From Rhizobium rosettiformans (GTDB lineage Bacteria; Pseudomonadota; Alphaproteobacteria; Rhizobiales; Rhizobiaceae), in the NCBI RefSeq assembly GCF_016806065.1, contig NZ_CP032405.1:3500001-3564000 (forward strand): a stretch of DNA of 64,000 nt, given 5' to 3'. The position numbers and the translations under genes were made by a program. Below are positions 1-10,712 of this stretch, piece by piece; the first letter of the stretch is position 1; every line of letters begins with the position of its first letter. A model generated the notes under the pieces. It did not search any database and was not told where the DNA came from. It worked only from the letters and a program-made list of their open reading frames with translations.

Positions 1-1
1 C

Positions 2-1132
<1,131 letters not shown>

Positions 1133-1309
1133 CAAGGCGCAAGCCGCCGTTGCAATTTCGCCACAATGCGTTGCTCAAAAGCCACGTTGCTTCGTGGCCT
1201 GACCCGCTGTTGGCGTGAGCCAGGTTCGTCGGAGTTTTGCAGCATACAATTTGCCGCGATCGAGAGATCGCCGCATTAACGAGATCCGGTTACGCGGATC
1301 CGGGGGAAG

Positions 1310-3580
1310 ATGATGGCACGCGTGAGGACTGCCTCCGCAGCGGACGTCGACAGCGCGCTGGCGCAAGATCGGCGCGCATCCTTCGCACTGCCGGGCCTTT
1401 TATTGGCTGGCGGCGCGCTCCTGTGTGCGTCTCTGACCTTGCCGATTTTGCTGGGCCTCACGTCGATCGAGCCGACCTCAGAGGTCCTCGTTGCTTCTGC
1501 CGTCATCAATTCGCTGTTTATCGTCGGGCTTATGTTCCTGATCGGGCGCGAAGTGATGCGTCTCTTCAAGGCGCGCAACCGAGGCCGTGCCGCTGCGCGT
1601 CTGCACGTTCGAATCGTCGCCCTGTTCTCGATCATCGCGATCACGCCGGCGATCCTGGTCGCGATTTTCGCGTCAATCACCCTTAATGTCGGTCTCGACC
1701 GTTGGTTTTCGATCAGAACGCAGTCGATCGTCTCCTCGTCGATGAATGTCGCCCAGGCCTATATGTTGGAAAGCGCAAGCTATCTGCAGGGTCAGACGAT
1801 CTCGATGGCCAACGATCTGGAGCGCAATCGCTCCCTCTTCTATCTTGATCGCCAGGGCTTCGTGGATCTGATGACGCGTCAGGCCCGGGGCCGCGGCATG
1901 CTGGGCGCCTTTCTGGTGCGCGAGGACGGATCGGCAATCAGCCAGGCAGATATCGATACGGACAAGCCACTTCCGGCCATTCCGCGCGATGCCCTTGGCA
2001 GCGCTGCTTCCGGCCAGCCGACGCTGATCCCGCCTGGCATCACGAACCTCGTCGGCGCCATCATCAAGCTGGACAGTATCTCCGGCACCTTCCTCTATAC
2101 GATACGCGCCGTCGATCCGAAGGTCATGCAGGCCATGCGCTTGATGGAGGAGAACACCGCCGAATACCAGTCGATGGAAGATGGCCGAACGACGCTGCAG
2201 ATCGCTTTTGCCATTCTCTATCTCGGCTTTGCGCTGATCGTTCTGCTCGCAGCGATCTGGACGGCAATTGCGGTTGCCGACCGGATCGTAAGACCGATCC
2301 GGCTGTTGATCGGCGCGGCCGACAGCATCGCCTCGGGGAACCTCAACGTCATCGTGCCGGTACGCGCCGCCGATGGCGACGTCGGCAGCCTGTCGCGGAC
2401 CTTCAACAAGATGGTCTCGCAGATCCGCTCGCAGCGTGACGAGATCCTTGAGGCCAAGGACGAGGTCGACGACCGTCGCCGCTTCATCGAGGCCGTATTG
2501 TCCGGTGTCACGGCCGCCGTCATCGGCGTCGAGGACGATGGCATCATCACCATCGTCAACCCATCGGCCGAGTATTTCCTGGCATTGCCGGCCGAGCAGT
2601 TGATCGGACAGAAACTCGCCCTGGTGGCGCCAGAAGTGGATCGTGTTCTCGCAGAAGCAGCCGTCCGCCATCGCGGTGGTTACCGCGAGCAGATCAACAT
2701 GATCCGCGGCGGCAAGGAGCGGACGCTCAATGTGCAGGTCACGCGCGAGGAGACACGCGGCTCGGTTGATTCCTATGTCATCACCCTCGACGAAATCACC
2801 GATCTGGTCGTGGCCCAGCGTTCGACCGCCTGGGCCGACGTTGCCCGGCGTATCGCACATGAAATCAAGAACCCGCTGACACCGATCCAGCTGTCGGCCG
2901 AACGCCTCAAGCGTCGTTACGGCAAGCAGATTGCCGAGGATGACAAGGCCGTCTTCAACCAGTGCACCGATACCATCGTTCGCCAGGTCGAAGACATCGG
3001 CCGCATGGTCGACGAGTTCTCGGCCTTTGCCCGCATGCCGAAGCCGACGAAGCAGCGTTCCGACCTGCGCGAAATCCTGACGGACGCCGTCTTCCTGCGC
3101 GAAATAGGCAGTGCTGAAATCGAATTCCAGCGTGATTTCGGCGATGAGCCGCTCGAAGGAAACTTTGATGCACGCATGCTGGCGCAGGCGGTCGGCAACA
3201 TCGTCAAGAACGCCGTGGAAGCGATCGAAGCCGTGCCGAAGGACGAACTTGGCGAGGGCGGCAAGATCCTCGTCAGGTCCGCCTTCGACGGTGACCAGGA
3301 CCGGTTCATTGTCGATGTCATCGACAACGGCCGTGGGCTGCCGAGCGAGAACCGCCACCGGATTCTCGAACCTTACATGACGATGCGCGAGAAGGGCACC
3401 GGCCTCGGCCTCGCCATCGTGAAGAAGATTATTGAAGAGCATGGCGGGCAGCTAGAGCTGCACGACGCACCGGCCGATTTCGACCGGGGCAGGGGCGCGA
3501 TGATCCGCATCATCCTGCCGCGCGCAGACACTGCCGCCATCGAGACTGAAAGCGATAAGGAAAAGGTCCATGGCCTCTGA
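1310..3580 (+). CDS. ntrY: Nitrogen regulation sensor histidine kinase NtrY
   Basis: Membrane histidine kinase, partner of NtrX. The 756-residue protein has three N-terminal membrane segments (about residues 30-52, 60-80, 100-122), a periplasmic region, a fourth membrane segment (about 298-325), then HAMP, PAS, HisKA and HATPase domains. The phosphoaccepting His is about residue 517 in IAHEIKNPLTP. The ATPase N, G1 and G2 boxes are seen as NIVKNAVEAI, DNGRGLPS and GTGLGLAIV. GGGGGAAG lies right before tandem ATGs at 1310 and 1313, so the second may be used. The 3' end overlaps ntrX by 11 bp, indicating co-transcription. Confidence 0.96.
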   Translation: MMARVRTASAADVDSALAQDRRASFALPGLLLAGGALLCASLTLPILLGLTSIEPTSEVLVASAVINSLFIVGLMFLIGREVMRLFKARNRGRAAARLHVRIVALFSIIAITPAILVAIFASITLNVGLDRWFSIRTQSIVSSSMNVAQAYMLESASYLQGQTISMANDLERNRSLFYLDRQGFVDLMTRQARGRGMLGAFLVREDGSAISQADIDTDKPLPAIPRDALGSAASGQPTLIPPGITNLVGAIIKLDSISGTFLYTIRAVDPKVMQAMRLMEENTAEYQSMEDGRTTLQIAFAILYLGFALIVLLAAIWTAIAVADRIVRPIRLLIGAADSIASGNLNVIVPVRAADGDVGSLSRTFNKMVSQIRSQRDEILEAKDEVDDRRRFIEAVLSGVTAAVIGVEDDGIITIVNPSAEYFLALPAEQLIGQKLALVAPEVDRVLAEAAVRHRGGYREQINMIRGGKERTLNVQVTREETRGSVDSYVITLDEITDLVVAQRSTAWADVARRIAHEIKNPLTPIQLSAERLKRRYGKQIAEDDKAVFNQCTDTIVRQVEDIGRMVDEFSAFARMPKPTKQRSDLREILTDAVFLREIGSAEIEFQRDFGDEPLEGNFDARMLAQAVGNIVKNAVEAIEAVPKDELGEGGKILVRSAFDGDQDRFIVDVIDNGRGLPSENRHRILEPYMTMREKGTGLGLAIVKKIIEEHGGQLELHDAPADFDRGRGAMIRIILPRADTAAIETESDKEKVHGL

Positions 3581-4934
3581 TATTCTCGTAGTCGACGACG
3601 AAGAAGACATTCGCGAGATCGTCTCCGGCATTCTGAGCGACGAAGGGCATGAAACCCGGACGGCGCATGACGCCGATAGCGCGCTGGCCGCCATTTCGGA
3701 TCGCGTGCCACGGCTGGTCTTCCTCGATATCTGGATGCAGGGCAGCCGCCTCGACGGCCTGTCGCTGCTCGACGAGATCAAGACCCGCCATCCGGAACTG
3801 CCGGTCGTGATGATCTCCGGCCACGGCAACATCGAAACCGCCGTCTCCGCCATCAAGCGGGGCGCCTTCGACTTCATAGAGAAGCCCTTCAAGGCCGACC
3901 GCCTGATCCTGATCGCCGAGCGCGCGCTGGAGAACTCCAAGCTGAAACGCGAGGTCTCCGAATTGAAGCGCCGCACGGGTGACGCGATCGAACTGATCGG
4001 TACTTCAGTCGCCGTCTCGCAATTGCGCCAGACGATCGAAAAGATTGCGCCGACCAACAGCCGCATCATGATCTTCGGCCCTTCCGGTTCGGGCAAGGAA
4101 CTCGTCGCACGCATGATTCACAAGCGCTCGGCCCGCTCGGGCGGACCGTTCATCTCGCTGAACGCGGCGGCGATCACGCCTGATCGCATGGAGATGGCAC
4201 TGTTCGGCACCGAGGGCACACCGGGCCAACCGCGCCGGATCGGTGCGCTCGAAGAGGCCCATCGCGGTATTCTCTATCTCGACGAAATCGGCGAAATGCC
4301 GCGCGAGACGCAGAACAAGATCCTGCGCGTGCTCGTCGAACAGCAGTTCGAGCGTGTCGGCGGATCCAAGCGCGTCAAGGTCGACGTCCGCATCATCTCG
4401 TCGAGCGCCTACAATCTGGAGAGCCTGATCGCCGAGGGTCGGTTCCGAGAGGACCTTTTCCATCGCCTGGCCGTGGTCCCGGTCAAGGTGCCGGCACTCG
4501 CCGAGCGCCGCGAGGACATCCCATTCCTGGTCGACATGTTCATGCGGCAGGTTTCCGAACACGCCGGCATCCGCCAGCGCAAGATCGGAGACGACGCAAT
4601 GGCGGTTCTGCAGGCGAACGACTGGCCGGGCAATATCCGTCAGCTGCGCAACAACATCGAGCGGTTGATGATTCTGGCCCAGGGTGACAGTCCCGATTCG
4701 CCGATCAGCGCTGAAATGCTGCCGCAGGATCTCTCCGACATGTTGCCAAAGGTGTCCGCGCGTAACGATACCCACATCATGACGCTGCCGCTGCGCGAAG
4801 CGCGCGAGATGTTCGAACGTGACTATCTGATTGCCCAGATCAACCGCTTTGGCGGCAATATTTCACGGACCGCGGAATTCGTCGGCATGGAACGCTCGGC
4901 CCTCCATCGCAAACTGAAATCGCTTGGCGTATAA
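3570..4934 (+). CDS. ntrX: Response regulator NtrX, NtrC family
   Basis: Response regulator paired with NtrY. Receiver domain in residues 1-120 with acidic pair D9/D10 and phosphoacceptor D53. An AAA+ domain follows, with Walker A GPSGSGKE and LDEIGEMP, and a C-terminal Fis-type HTH (ISRTAEFVGMERSALHRKL). Where canonical sigma-54 activators carry GAFTGA, this protein reads ALFGTEGTPGQPRRIGALE, so classical sigma-54 activation is doubtful; this is known for NtrX of alphaproteobacteria. The length of 454 residues is typical. It starts inside the end of ntrY. Confidence 0.95.
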   Translation: MASDILVVDDEEDIREIVSGILSDEGHETRTAHDADSALAAISDRVPRLVFLDIWMQGSRLDGLSLLDEIKTRHPELPVVMISGHGNIETAVSAIKRGAFDFIEKPFKADRLILIAERALENSKLKREVSELKRRTGDAIELIGTSVAVSQLRQTIEKIAPTNSRIMIFGPSGSGKELVARMIHKRSARSGGPFISLNAAAITPDRMEMALFGTEGTPGQPRRIGALEEAHRGILYLDEIGEMPRETQNKILRVLVEQQFERVGGSKRVKVDVRIISSSAYNLESLIAEGRFREDLFHRLAVVPVKVPALAERREDIPFLVDMFMRQVSEHAGIRQRKIGDDAMAVLQANDWPGNIRQLRNNIERLMILAQGDSPDSPISAEMLPQDLSDMLPKVSARNDTHIMTLPLREAREMFERDYLIAQINRFGGNISRTAEFVGMERSALHRKLKSLGV

Positions 4935-4983
4935 GCGGGCGAAACGAATCCGGTAGACGCGAACCTGGGGCAGGAAGCTTGCC

Positions 4984-6360
4984 ATGAAAGTCATCATCTG
5001 CGGCGCGGGCCAGGTCGGTTATGGTATCGCCGAACGCCTCTCCCAGGAAGGCAACGACGTCTCGGTGATCGACACCTCGGCGTCGCTCGTCTCGCACATC
5101 ACCGAGACCCTCGATGTCAGCGGTTATGTCGGTCACGGCGCCCATCCGGATGTGCTGGCGCGCGCCGGCGCAGACCAGGCCGAAATGCTGATCGCCGTCA
5201 CGCTTTATGACGAGATCAACATGACGGCGTGTCAGGTCGCGCATTCGCTCTTCAACGTGCCGACCAAGATTGCCCGTATTCGCTCCCAAAACTACCTGCG
5301 TCCCGAGTATTCCGACCTTTTCAGTCGCGACAATCTGCCGATCGACGTCACGATCTCGCCCGAGATCGAGGTGGGCAAGATGGTCTTGCGCCGAATTTCC
5401 TTCCCTGGTGCCACCGATATCGTCCGGTTCGCAGACGACCATATTGCGATGCTCGCCATCGAGTGTATGGAAGATTGCCCTGTTGTCGACACGCCGCTCA
5501 ATCAGTTGAGCGAACTTTTTCCCGATCTCATGGCCACCGTCTGCGCCATCTGGCGCAATGGCCGCCTGCATGTCGTTCGCTCGCAGGACCACCTGCAGGT
5601 CGGCGACCTCGCATATGTCATCTGCCAGCGGGACCATGCCCGTCGAACCCTTGGCCTCTTTGGCCATGAAGAACAGGAAGCGGCCCGTATCGTCATCGCC
5701 GGCGGCGGCAATATCGGCTACTACGTCGCTAAGTCCATCGAGCAGATGCAGCCAAAGACTCGTCTGAAGATCATCGAGAACGACCGCGAGCGCGCGCTGT
5801 CCGTATCGGATCAGCTGCAGGACGGCATTGTGCTGCATGGCTCGGCGCTCGACCAGAACATCCTGCAGCAGGCCGACATCCAGGATGCCGATCTGATGGT
5901 GACGCTCACCAACAATGATCAGACGAATATCCTGAGTGCTGCGATGGCCAAGCGCCTCGGCTGCAAGTCTGGCATGGCGCTGATCAACAGCCCGTCCTTC
6001 CACGATCTTGCCACCTCGATCGGCATCGATGCCCATATCAATCCGCGTGCCGTTACGATTTCGCGCGTGCTACAGCATGTGCGCAAGGGCCGTATCCGCG
6101 CCGTCTATGCCGTCCAGAAGGGCAAGGCCGAAGTGATCGAGGCCGAGGCGCTCGAAACCTCGCCGCTCGTCGGCAAACCCTTCCGGGAACTCGAATTGCC
6201 GCCCGGACTGCGCGTCGGCGCGATCCTGCGCGACAAGACCGTGATCCGCCCGGATGGCGAAACGAAGATCAAAGCCAAGGATCGCGTGGTCATGTTCGCA
6301 GCTGCCGACGCCGTGCGCCATGTCGAGCAACTCTTCCGCGTATCGATCCAGTATTTCTGA
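4984..6360 (+). CDS. trkA: Trk system potassium uptake regulator TrkA
   Basis: Cytoplasmic NAD-binding subunit that gates TrkH/TrkG potassium channels. The 458-residue protein holds two tandem RCK units. The first Rossmann motif GAGQVGYGIA is at residues 7-16 and the second, AGGGNIGYYVA, is near residue 240; each is followed by a TrkA-C lobe. It lies 49 bp after ntrX on the same strand, the place it occupies in other rhizobia, and may be co-transcribed. GGAAGC precedes the ATG. No trkH is in the window. Confidence 0.95.
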   Translation: MKVIICGAGQVGYGIAERLSQEGNDVSVIDTSASLVSHITETLDVSGYVGHGAHPDVLARAGADQAEMLIAVTLYDEINMTACQVAHSLFNVPTKIARIRSQNYLRPEYSDLFSRDNLPIDVTISPEIEVGKMVLRRISFPGATDIVRFADDHIAMLAIECMEDCPVVDTPLNQLSELFPDLMATVCAIWRNGRLHVVRSQDHLQVGDLAYVICQRDHARRTLGLFGHEEQEAARIVIAGGGNIGYYVAKSIEQMQPKTRLKIIENDRERALSVSDQLQDGIVLHGSALDQNILQQADIQDADLMVTLTNNDQTNILSAAMAKRLGCKSGMALINSPSFHDLATSIGIDAHINPRAVTISRVLQHVRKGRIRAVYAVQKGKAEVIEAEALETSPLVGKPFRELELPPGLRVGAILRDKTVIRPDGETKIKAKDRVVMFAAADAVRHVEQLFRVSIQYF

Positions 6361-6373
6361 AAGAACCAGCCCC

Positions 6374-7237
6374 ATGCCACGCATCGCCTATGTCAATGGC
6401 CGTTACCTGCCCCATGCCGACGCGGCGGTGCATATCGAGGATCGGGGATACCAGTTTGCCGATGGGGTCTATGAGGTCTGCGAAATTCGCCATGGGGTGA
6501 TCGTCGATCTGACACGGCACCTCGACCGTCTTGACCGTTCGTTGTCCGAACTCCAGATGAAGGCCCCGATGAGTCGCGCGGCCCTGACCCAGGTCATTTG
6601 TGAAGTAGCGCGCCGTAATCGCGTTAAGAATGGTCTCTTCTATCTCCAGGTTACGCGCGGTGTGGCCCGGCGCGACCATGTCTATCCCTCAGCCGACACA
6701 CCGCCGAGCCTGGTGATCACAGCCAAGATCACCGATCCCTCTGTCATCGCGAAGAAGAACGAGACGGGACTGAAGGCAATCACTCTGCCGGACAACCGTT
6801 GGGATCGCGTCGACATCAAGACTGTCGGCCTTTTGCCAAATGCCATGGCCCGTCAGGCGGCCAAGGAGAAGGGTGCGCAGGAAGCGATCTATGTCGATTC
6901 GCGCGGCATGGTGACGGAAGGGGCGGCGACCAATGTCTGGATCGTCGACAAGGATGGGGTGCTCGTCACCCGTCCCGCCGAACACGGCATCCTGCGCGGC
7001 ATCACGCGCACAGGCCTGATGGACGTAACGGACAGGTTGGGGATCAACGTGCAGGAGCGCGAGTTTTCCCGCGAGGAAATGCTCACCGCGCGCGAGGTCT
7101 TCATCACCGCCGCCACCAGCATCTGTTTTCCGATCGTCGAAATCGACGGCCAGCCGATCGGAAACGGTCATCCCGGCGCCATGGCCGAGCGCATCCGTTC
7201 GACCTTTTTCGACGTTGCGGAGAAGACGGTGATTTGA
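6374..7237 (+). CDS. dat: D-amino-acid transaminase (class IV aminotransferase)
   Basis: PLP enzyme of fold type IV, interconverting D-amino acids and 2-oxo acids, usually D-alanine to D-glutamate. The ATG at 6374 starts MPRIAYVNGRYLPHA, 13 bp after trkA; the frame stays open upstream into trkA but that part is not conserved sequence. The start gives 287 residues, the family length. HIEDRGYQFADGVYE is the fold IV N-terminal signature, and the PLP lysine is K149 in VDIKTVGLLPNA. TEGAATNVW binds the cofactor phosphate. Substrate preference cannot be settled from sequence: branched-chain or aminodeoxychorismate activities exist in the same fold. Confidence 0.88.
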   Translation: MPRIAYVNGRYLPHADAAVHIEDRGYQFADGVYEVCEIRHGVIVDLTRHLDRLDRSLSELQMKAPMSRAALTQVICEVARRNRVKNGLFYLQVTRGVARRDHVYPSADTPPSLVITAKITDPSVIAKKNETGLKAITLPDNRWDRVDIKTVGLLPNAMARQAAKEKGAQEAIYVDSRGMVTEGAATNVWIVDKDGVLVTRPAEHGILRGITRTGLMDVTDRLGINVQEREFSREEMLTAREVFITAATSICFPIVEIDGQPIGNGHPGAMAERIRSTFFDVAEKTVI

Positions 7238-7348
7238 TACCACGTTTTTTCGGCGAAGGGACGAGGGGCATTTTCTCTGCGCTGATCAGTTAACAAACAA
7301 TAATCACACCGGTCGCAAAGCACCGGCAAGAAAGAAAGAAGCGGCGCC

Positions 7349-7600
7349 ATGGCGGAACGTTCTCAGAACCTGCAGGATCTCTTCCTCAACACCGTACGAA
7401 AGCAGAAGATTTCGCTGACGATCTTCTTGATCAACGGCGTGAAGCTCACCGGTGTTGTGACATCCTTTGACAATTTCTGTGTTCTCCTGCGTCGCGACGG
7501 CCATTCCCAGCTGGTCTATAAGCACGCCATCTCGACCATCATGCCCGGCCAGCCGATGACGATGTTCGAGAACGACGAAGCCTCTTCCGGACAGGACTGA
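7349..7600 (+). CDS. hfq: RNA chaperone Hfq
   Basis: Hexameric Sm-like RNA chaperone that pairs small RNAs with mRNAs. Its 83 residues show the Sm1 region [20 protein letters not shown], the loop [11 protein letters not shown], and the Sm2 YKHAISTI motif that lines the proximal face. The short C-terminal tail is normal for Rhizobiales. A purine-rich stretch (AAGAAAGAAAGAAG) serves as ribosome site. It lies directly before hflX, a pairing kept in many proteobacteria. Confidence 0.97.
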   Translation: MAERSQNLQDLFLNTVRKQKISLTIFLINGVKLTGVVTSFDNFCVLLRRDGHSQLVYKHAISTIMPGQPMTMFENDEASSGQD

Positions 7601-7667
7601 GATCATCACAAGCCGAGATACAAAGAACGAATCGATCATCCCGGAGGACGAAAAGCGCCGGGATGAC

Positions 7668-9002
7668 ATGCGGGCGCTCGTGCTCGTGCCCGTCCTGAAG
7701 CAGGCGAAGGCGCAAGCACTGCCTGAAGGGGCCCCGCCGGCCCCGAGCCGGTCCAACGAAGCACGTCTCGAAGAGGCGATCGGCCTTGCCCGTGCCATCG
7801 ACCTCACCATCGTTCAGGGTCTGATTGTTCAGGTCAACCAGCCGCGCCCGGCAACGCTGATGGGATCTGGCAAGATCGCCGAAGTGAAGGCACTGCTCGA
7901 CGAGTTCGACGCGGGTCTCGTCATCGTCGATCACCCGCTCACGCCTGTTCAGCAACGCAATCTCGAAAAGGAATGGGGCGCCAAGGTTATCGACCGTACG
8001 GGCCTGATTCTTGAGATCTTCGGCCGCCGCGCCTCCACCAAGGAAGGCACGCTGCAGGTCGAGCTCGCCCATCTGAATTACCAGAAGGGCCGTCTGGTCC
8101 GTTCCTGGACCCACCTTGAACGCCAGCGCGGTGGTGCTGGCTTCATGGGTGGTCCGGGTGAAACCCAGATCGAAGCCGACCGCCGCCAGCTGCAGGAGAA
8201 GATCATCAAGCTCGAGCGCGAGCTTGAGCAGGTTGTTCGTACCCGCCAGTTGCACCGCGCCAAGCGCCGCAAGGTGCCGCATCCGATCGTGGCCCTGGTT
8301 GGCTACACCAATGCCGGCAAGTCGACGTTGTTCAACCGCATCACCGGTGCGGGTGTTCTGGCCGAAGACATGCTGTTTGCAACGCTCGATCCGACGCTGC
8401 GACGCATGAAGCTGCCGCATGGTCGAACCGTGATCATGTCGGACACCGTCGGTTTCATCTCCGACCTGCCGACGCACCTCGTTGCCGCCTTCCGCGCGAC
8501 ACTCGAAGAGGTGCTGGAAGCCGATCTGGTGCTGCATGTCCGTGACATGTCGGATCCGGATAACGGCGCCCAGTCGGCAGATGTCCTGCGCATCCTCGAC
8601 GATCTCGGCATCGACGACAAGGAACGCGCCGAGCGCATCCTCGAAGTCTGGAACAAGATCGATCGTCTCGACCCTGAGAACCACGACGGCCTTCTGCAGA
8701 AGGCGGCGGGTCGCGAAAACGTCCTGCCGGTCTCCGCCGTCACGGGCGAGGGCGTCGACACCCTTCTCGACGTCATCTCGCAGCGCCTCTCGGGCGTGCT
8801 GACCGAAGCGACAATCACCATTCCCAGCGACAAGCATGCGGTGATTTCCTGGCTCTATGAAAACGGCATCGTCGATGGCCGTGAAGATCACGAGGACGGC
8901 TCCGTCAGCCTCGACGTGCGCCTGACCGATCGGCAGGCCAACGAGTTGGAGCGGAAGCTCGGCGGCCTGAAGCCCCCCGTCAGGGAAGACTGGGAGCGCT
9001 GA
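7668..9002 (+). CDS. hflX: Ribosome-associated GTPase HflX
   Basis: GTPase that splits or rescues stalled 70S ribosomes. Residues 1-205 form the HflX N-terminal and helical domain (GSGKIAEVKAL, GGPGETQIEADRR). The G domain has Walker A GYTNAGKST (about 212-220), DTVGFISDLP (G3) and NKID (G4). The 444-residue length is normal. The frame is open upstream through GESIIPEDEKRRDD-like codons into the end of hfq but shows no ATG, GTG or TTG there, so ATG 7668 is chosen. hfq and hflX are 67 bp apart and probably one transcript. Confidence 0.95.
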   Translation: MRALVLVPVLKQAKAQALPEGAPPAPSRSNEARLEEAIGLARAIDLTIVQGLIVQVNQPRPATLMGSGKIAEVKALLDEFDAGLVIVDHPLTPVQQRNLEKEWGAKVIDRTGLILEIFGRRASTKEGTLQVELAHLNYQKGRLVRSWTHLERQRGGAGFMGGPGETQIEADRRQLQEKIIKLERELEQVVRTRQLHRAKRRKVPHPIVALVGYTNAGKSTLFNRITGAGVLAEDMLFATLDPTLRRMKLPHGRTVIMSDTVGFISDLPTHLVAAFRATLEEVLEADLVLHVRDMSDPDNGAQSADVLRILDDLGIDDKERAERILEVWNKIDRLDPENHDGLLQKAAGRENVLPVSAVTGEGVDTLLDVISQRLSGVLTEATITIPSDKHAVISWLYENGIVDGREDHEDGSVSLDVRLTDRQANELERKLGGLKPPVREDWER

Positions 9003-9019
9003 AAGCGCGTCTTCACCGC

Positions 9020-9033
9020 TTGATCCAGGTCAA
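9020..9033 (+). promoter_or_regulatory. FNR/FixK-type box upstream of bchE
   Basis: TTGATCCAGGTCAA matches the TTGAT-N4-ATCAA consensus in 9 of 10 positions. Its centre (9026.5) lies about 60 bp before the bchE ATG, fitting a class II activator site at -41.5 with a start near 9068. FnrL controls bchE in phototrophic alphaproteobacteria, so low-oxygen activation is inferred. Confidence 0.6.
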
Positions 9034-9050
9034 CTGATCGCTCGACCATG

Positions 9051-9072
9051 TGTGTCAACTTTTGTTTACACA
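9051..9072 (+). promoter_or_regulatory. PpsR/CrtJ-type palindrome (TGT-N12-ACA) at bchE
   Basis: The dyad TGTGTnAAC-N6-GTTnACACA spans 9051-9072. It contains an exact TGT-N12-ACA (9053-9070), the recognition pattern of PpsR/CrtJ, the aerobic repressor of bch and crt genes. It sits between the FNR box and the ribosome site GGGAGG (9076-9081), where binding would block the promoter. Repression by PpsR is inferred. Confidence 0.6.
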
Positions 9073-9086
9073 CACGGGAGGTGGTC

Positions 9087-10712
9087 ATGCGCGTCGTCTT
9101 CATTCATCCGAACTATCATTCCGGCGGCGCCGAGATTGCCGGCAACTGGCCACCAGCCTGGGTCGCCTATCTCGGCGGCGCGCTGAAGTCCGCAGGCTTC
9201 ACTGACATCCATTTCCTTGATGCCATGACCAACGACATGACCGAGGATCGGCTGCGCGAGGAATTGCGCAGTCTACAGCCGGATTTGATCGGCTGCACCG
9301 CAATTACCCCGTCGATCTACATGGCCGAGCGCTGCCTGGAGATCGCCAAGGAGGTCTGCCCTCAGGCGCTCCGGGTTCTCGGCGGCATCCATGCCACCTT
9401 CATGTACCAGCAGGTCTTGACCGAGGCGCCCTATATCGACGTCATCGTCCGTGGCGAGGGCGAGGAGATTATTGTCGAACTTGCCCGCGCCTTTGCCGCT
9501 GGAAATTGGAAGGTGGCGAGAGCAGGGATCAAGGGCCTCGCCTATGTCACCGACGACGGCAAGATCATCGCCACGCCCGCAGCCCCCACCGTGAAGAACT
9601 TCGATGCCGTCGAGCCGGACTGGACGCTGCTCGAATGGGAGAAATACATCTATGTGCCGCTCGGCGTGCGCGTCGCGATCCCCAACATGGCGCGCGGTTG
9701 CCCCTTCACCTGCTCGTTCTGCTCGCAGTGGAAGTTCTGGCGCGATTATCGCATCCGCGATCCGAAGAAGGTGGTCGACGAGATCGAAAAGCTAGTCAAC
9801 GACCACCAGGTCGGCTTCTTCATCCTGGCCGACGAGGAGCCGACCATCAATCGCAAGAAGTTCATCGCCTTCTGCGAAGAGCTAATTGCCCGCGGCCTGC
9901 CGGACAAGGTGAAATGGGGCATCAACACCCGCGTTACCGATATCATCCGCGACGAGGAATATTTGGCCCTCTATCGCAAGGCCGGCCTCGTGCATGTCTC
10001 GCTCGGCACGGAAGCCGCCGCCCAGCTGAAGCTCGACCGCTTCAACAAGGAAACCAAGGTCGCTGAGAACAAGAAGGCGATCCGTCTGCTCCGTGAAGCC
10101 GACATCTTCACCGAGGCGCAGTTCATCGTCGGGCTTGAGAACGAGACGGCGGAGACGCTGGAAGAGACCTATCGCATGGCGCGCGACTGGAACCCGGATC
10201 TCGCCAACTGGGCCATGTACACCCCCTGGCCCTTCTCGCCGCTGTTTCAGGAATTGGGCGACAAGGTCGAGATCTTCGACTTCTCGAAATACAATTTCGT
10301 CACGCCGATCATGAAGCCAGATGCCATGGACCGGGCCGAACTGCTCGACCGCGTCATGAACAACTACCGGCGCTTCTACATGATCAAGGCGCTCTTTCAT
10401 TACCCCTGGCGCGGCAAGGGTTTTCGCCGCCGCTATCTGCTGGGTTGCCTCAAGGCCTTCATGAAGGCTGGCTTCGAGCGCAAGTTCTACGATCTCGGCA
10501 AGCACAATTACTGGGGGCCGCAATCGAAGGACAAGGTCGATTTCGGCTTCGACATGAGCCGCAAGATCGCACCAGCCCAGATGGCCGACTGGCAGGCGGC
10601 CTCCGACAGAGCCAGCCAGCTGCGCGCCCGCAAGGCTGGTGCCGCGGAAGAAGCGAGGACACCCGTGCTTGCCTGCGGCGGAGGGCCGGAGAGCCACGAT
10701 GCCCACGTCTGA
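9087..10712 (+). CDS. bchE: Anaerobic Mg-protoporphyrin IX monomethyl ester oxidative cyclase BchE
   Basis: Radical SAM and cobalamin-dependent enzyme that closes ring E of bacteriochlorophyll without oxygen. The N-terminal cobalamin-binding-type domain begins [20 protein letters not shown] and contains [10 protein letters not shown] and [12 protein letters not shown], all characteristic of BchE. The radical SAM CX3CX2C is C205, C209, C212 in [10 protein letters not shown]. The length of 541 residues is near the family norm of about 550. ATG 9087 is preceded by GGGAGG; an in-frame ATG at 9048 overlaps the operator palindrome and is rejected. The 3' end overlaps bchJ by 14 bp. This is a bacteriochlorophyll gene set among ordinary rhizobial housekeeping genes. 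Confidence 0.9.
   Translation: MRVVFIHPNYHSGGAEIAGNWPPAWVAYLGGALKSAGFTDIHFLDAMTNDMTEDRLREELRSLQPDLIGCTAITPSIYMAERCLEIAKEVCPQALRVLGGIHATFMYQQVLTEAPYIDVIVRGEGEEIIVELARAFAAGNWKVARAGIKGLAYVTDDGKIIATPAAPTVKNFDAVEPDWTLLEWEKYIYVPLGVRVAIPNMARGCPFTCSFCSQWKFWRDYRIRDPKKVVDEIEKLVNDHQVGFFILADEEPTINRKKFIAFCEELIARGLPDKVKWGINTRVTDIIRDEEYLALYRKAGLVHVSLGTEAAAQLKLDRFNKETKVAENKKAIRLLREADIFTEAQFIVGLENETAETLEETYRMARDWNPDLANWAMYTPWPFSPLFQELGDKVEIFDFSKYNFVTPIMKPDAMDRAELLDRVMNNYRRFYMIKALFHYPWRGKGFRRRYLLGCLKAFMKAGFERKFYDLGKHNYWGPQSKDKVDFGFDMSRKIAPAQMADWQAASDRASQLRARKAGAAEEARTPVLACGGGPESHDAHV

Noticed and set aside
1673..3442. 589-codon minus-strand frame
   Set aside because: Antisense shadow of ntrY; no ribosome site or domain.
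7539..8891. 450-codon minus-strand frame
   Set aside because: Antisense shadow of hflX; ntrX, trkA, cysG and proX produce similar long shadows.
9048..9086. Upstream ATG for bchE adding 13 residues
   Set aside because: It overlaps the operator palindrome, has no ribosome site, and [10 protein letters not shown] at 9087 matches the BchE N-terminus with GGGAGG before it.
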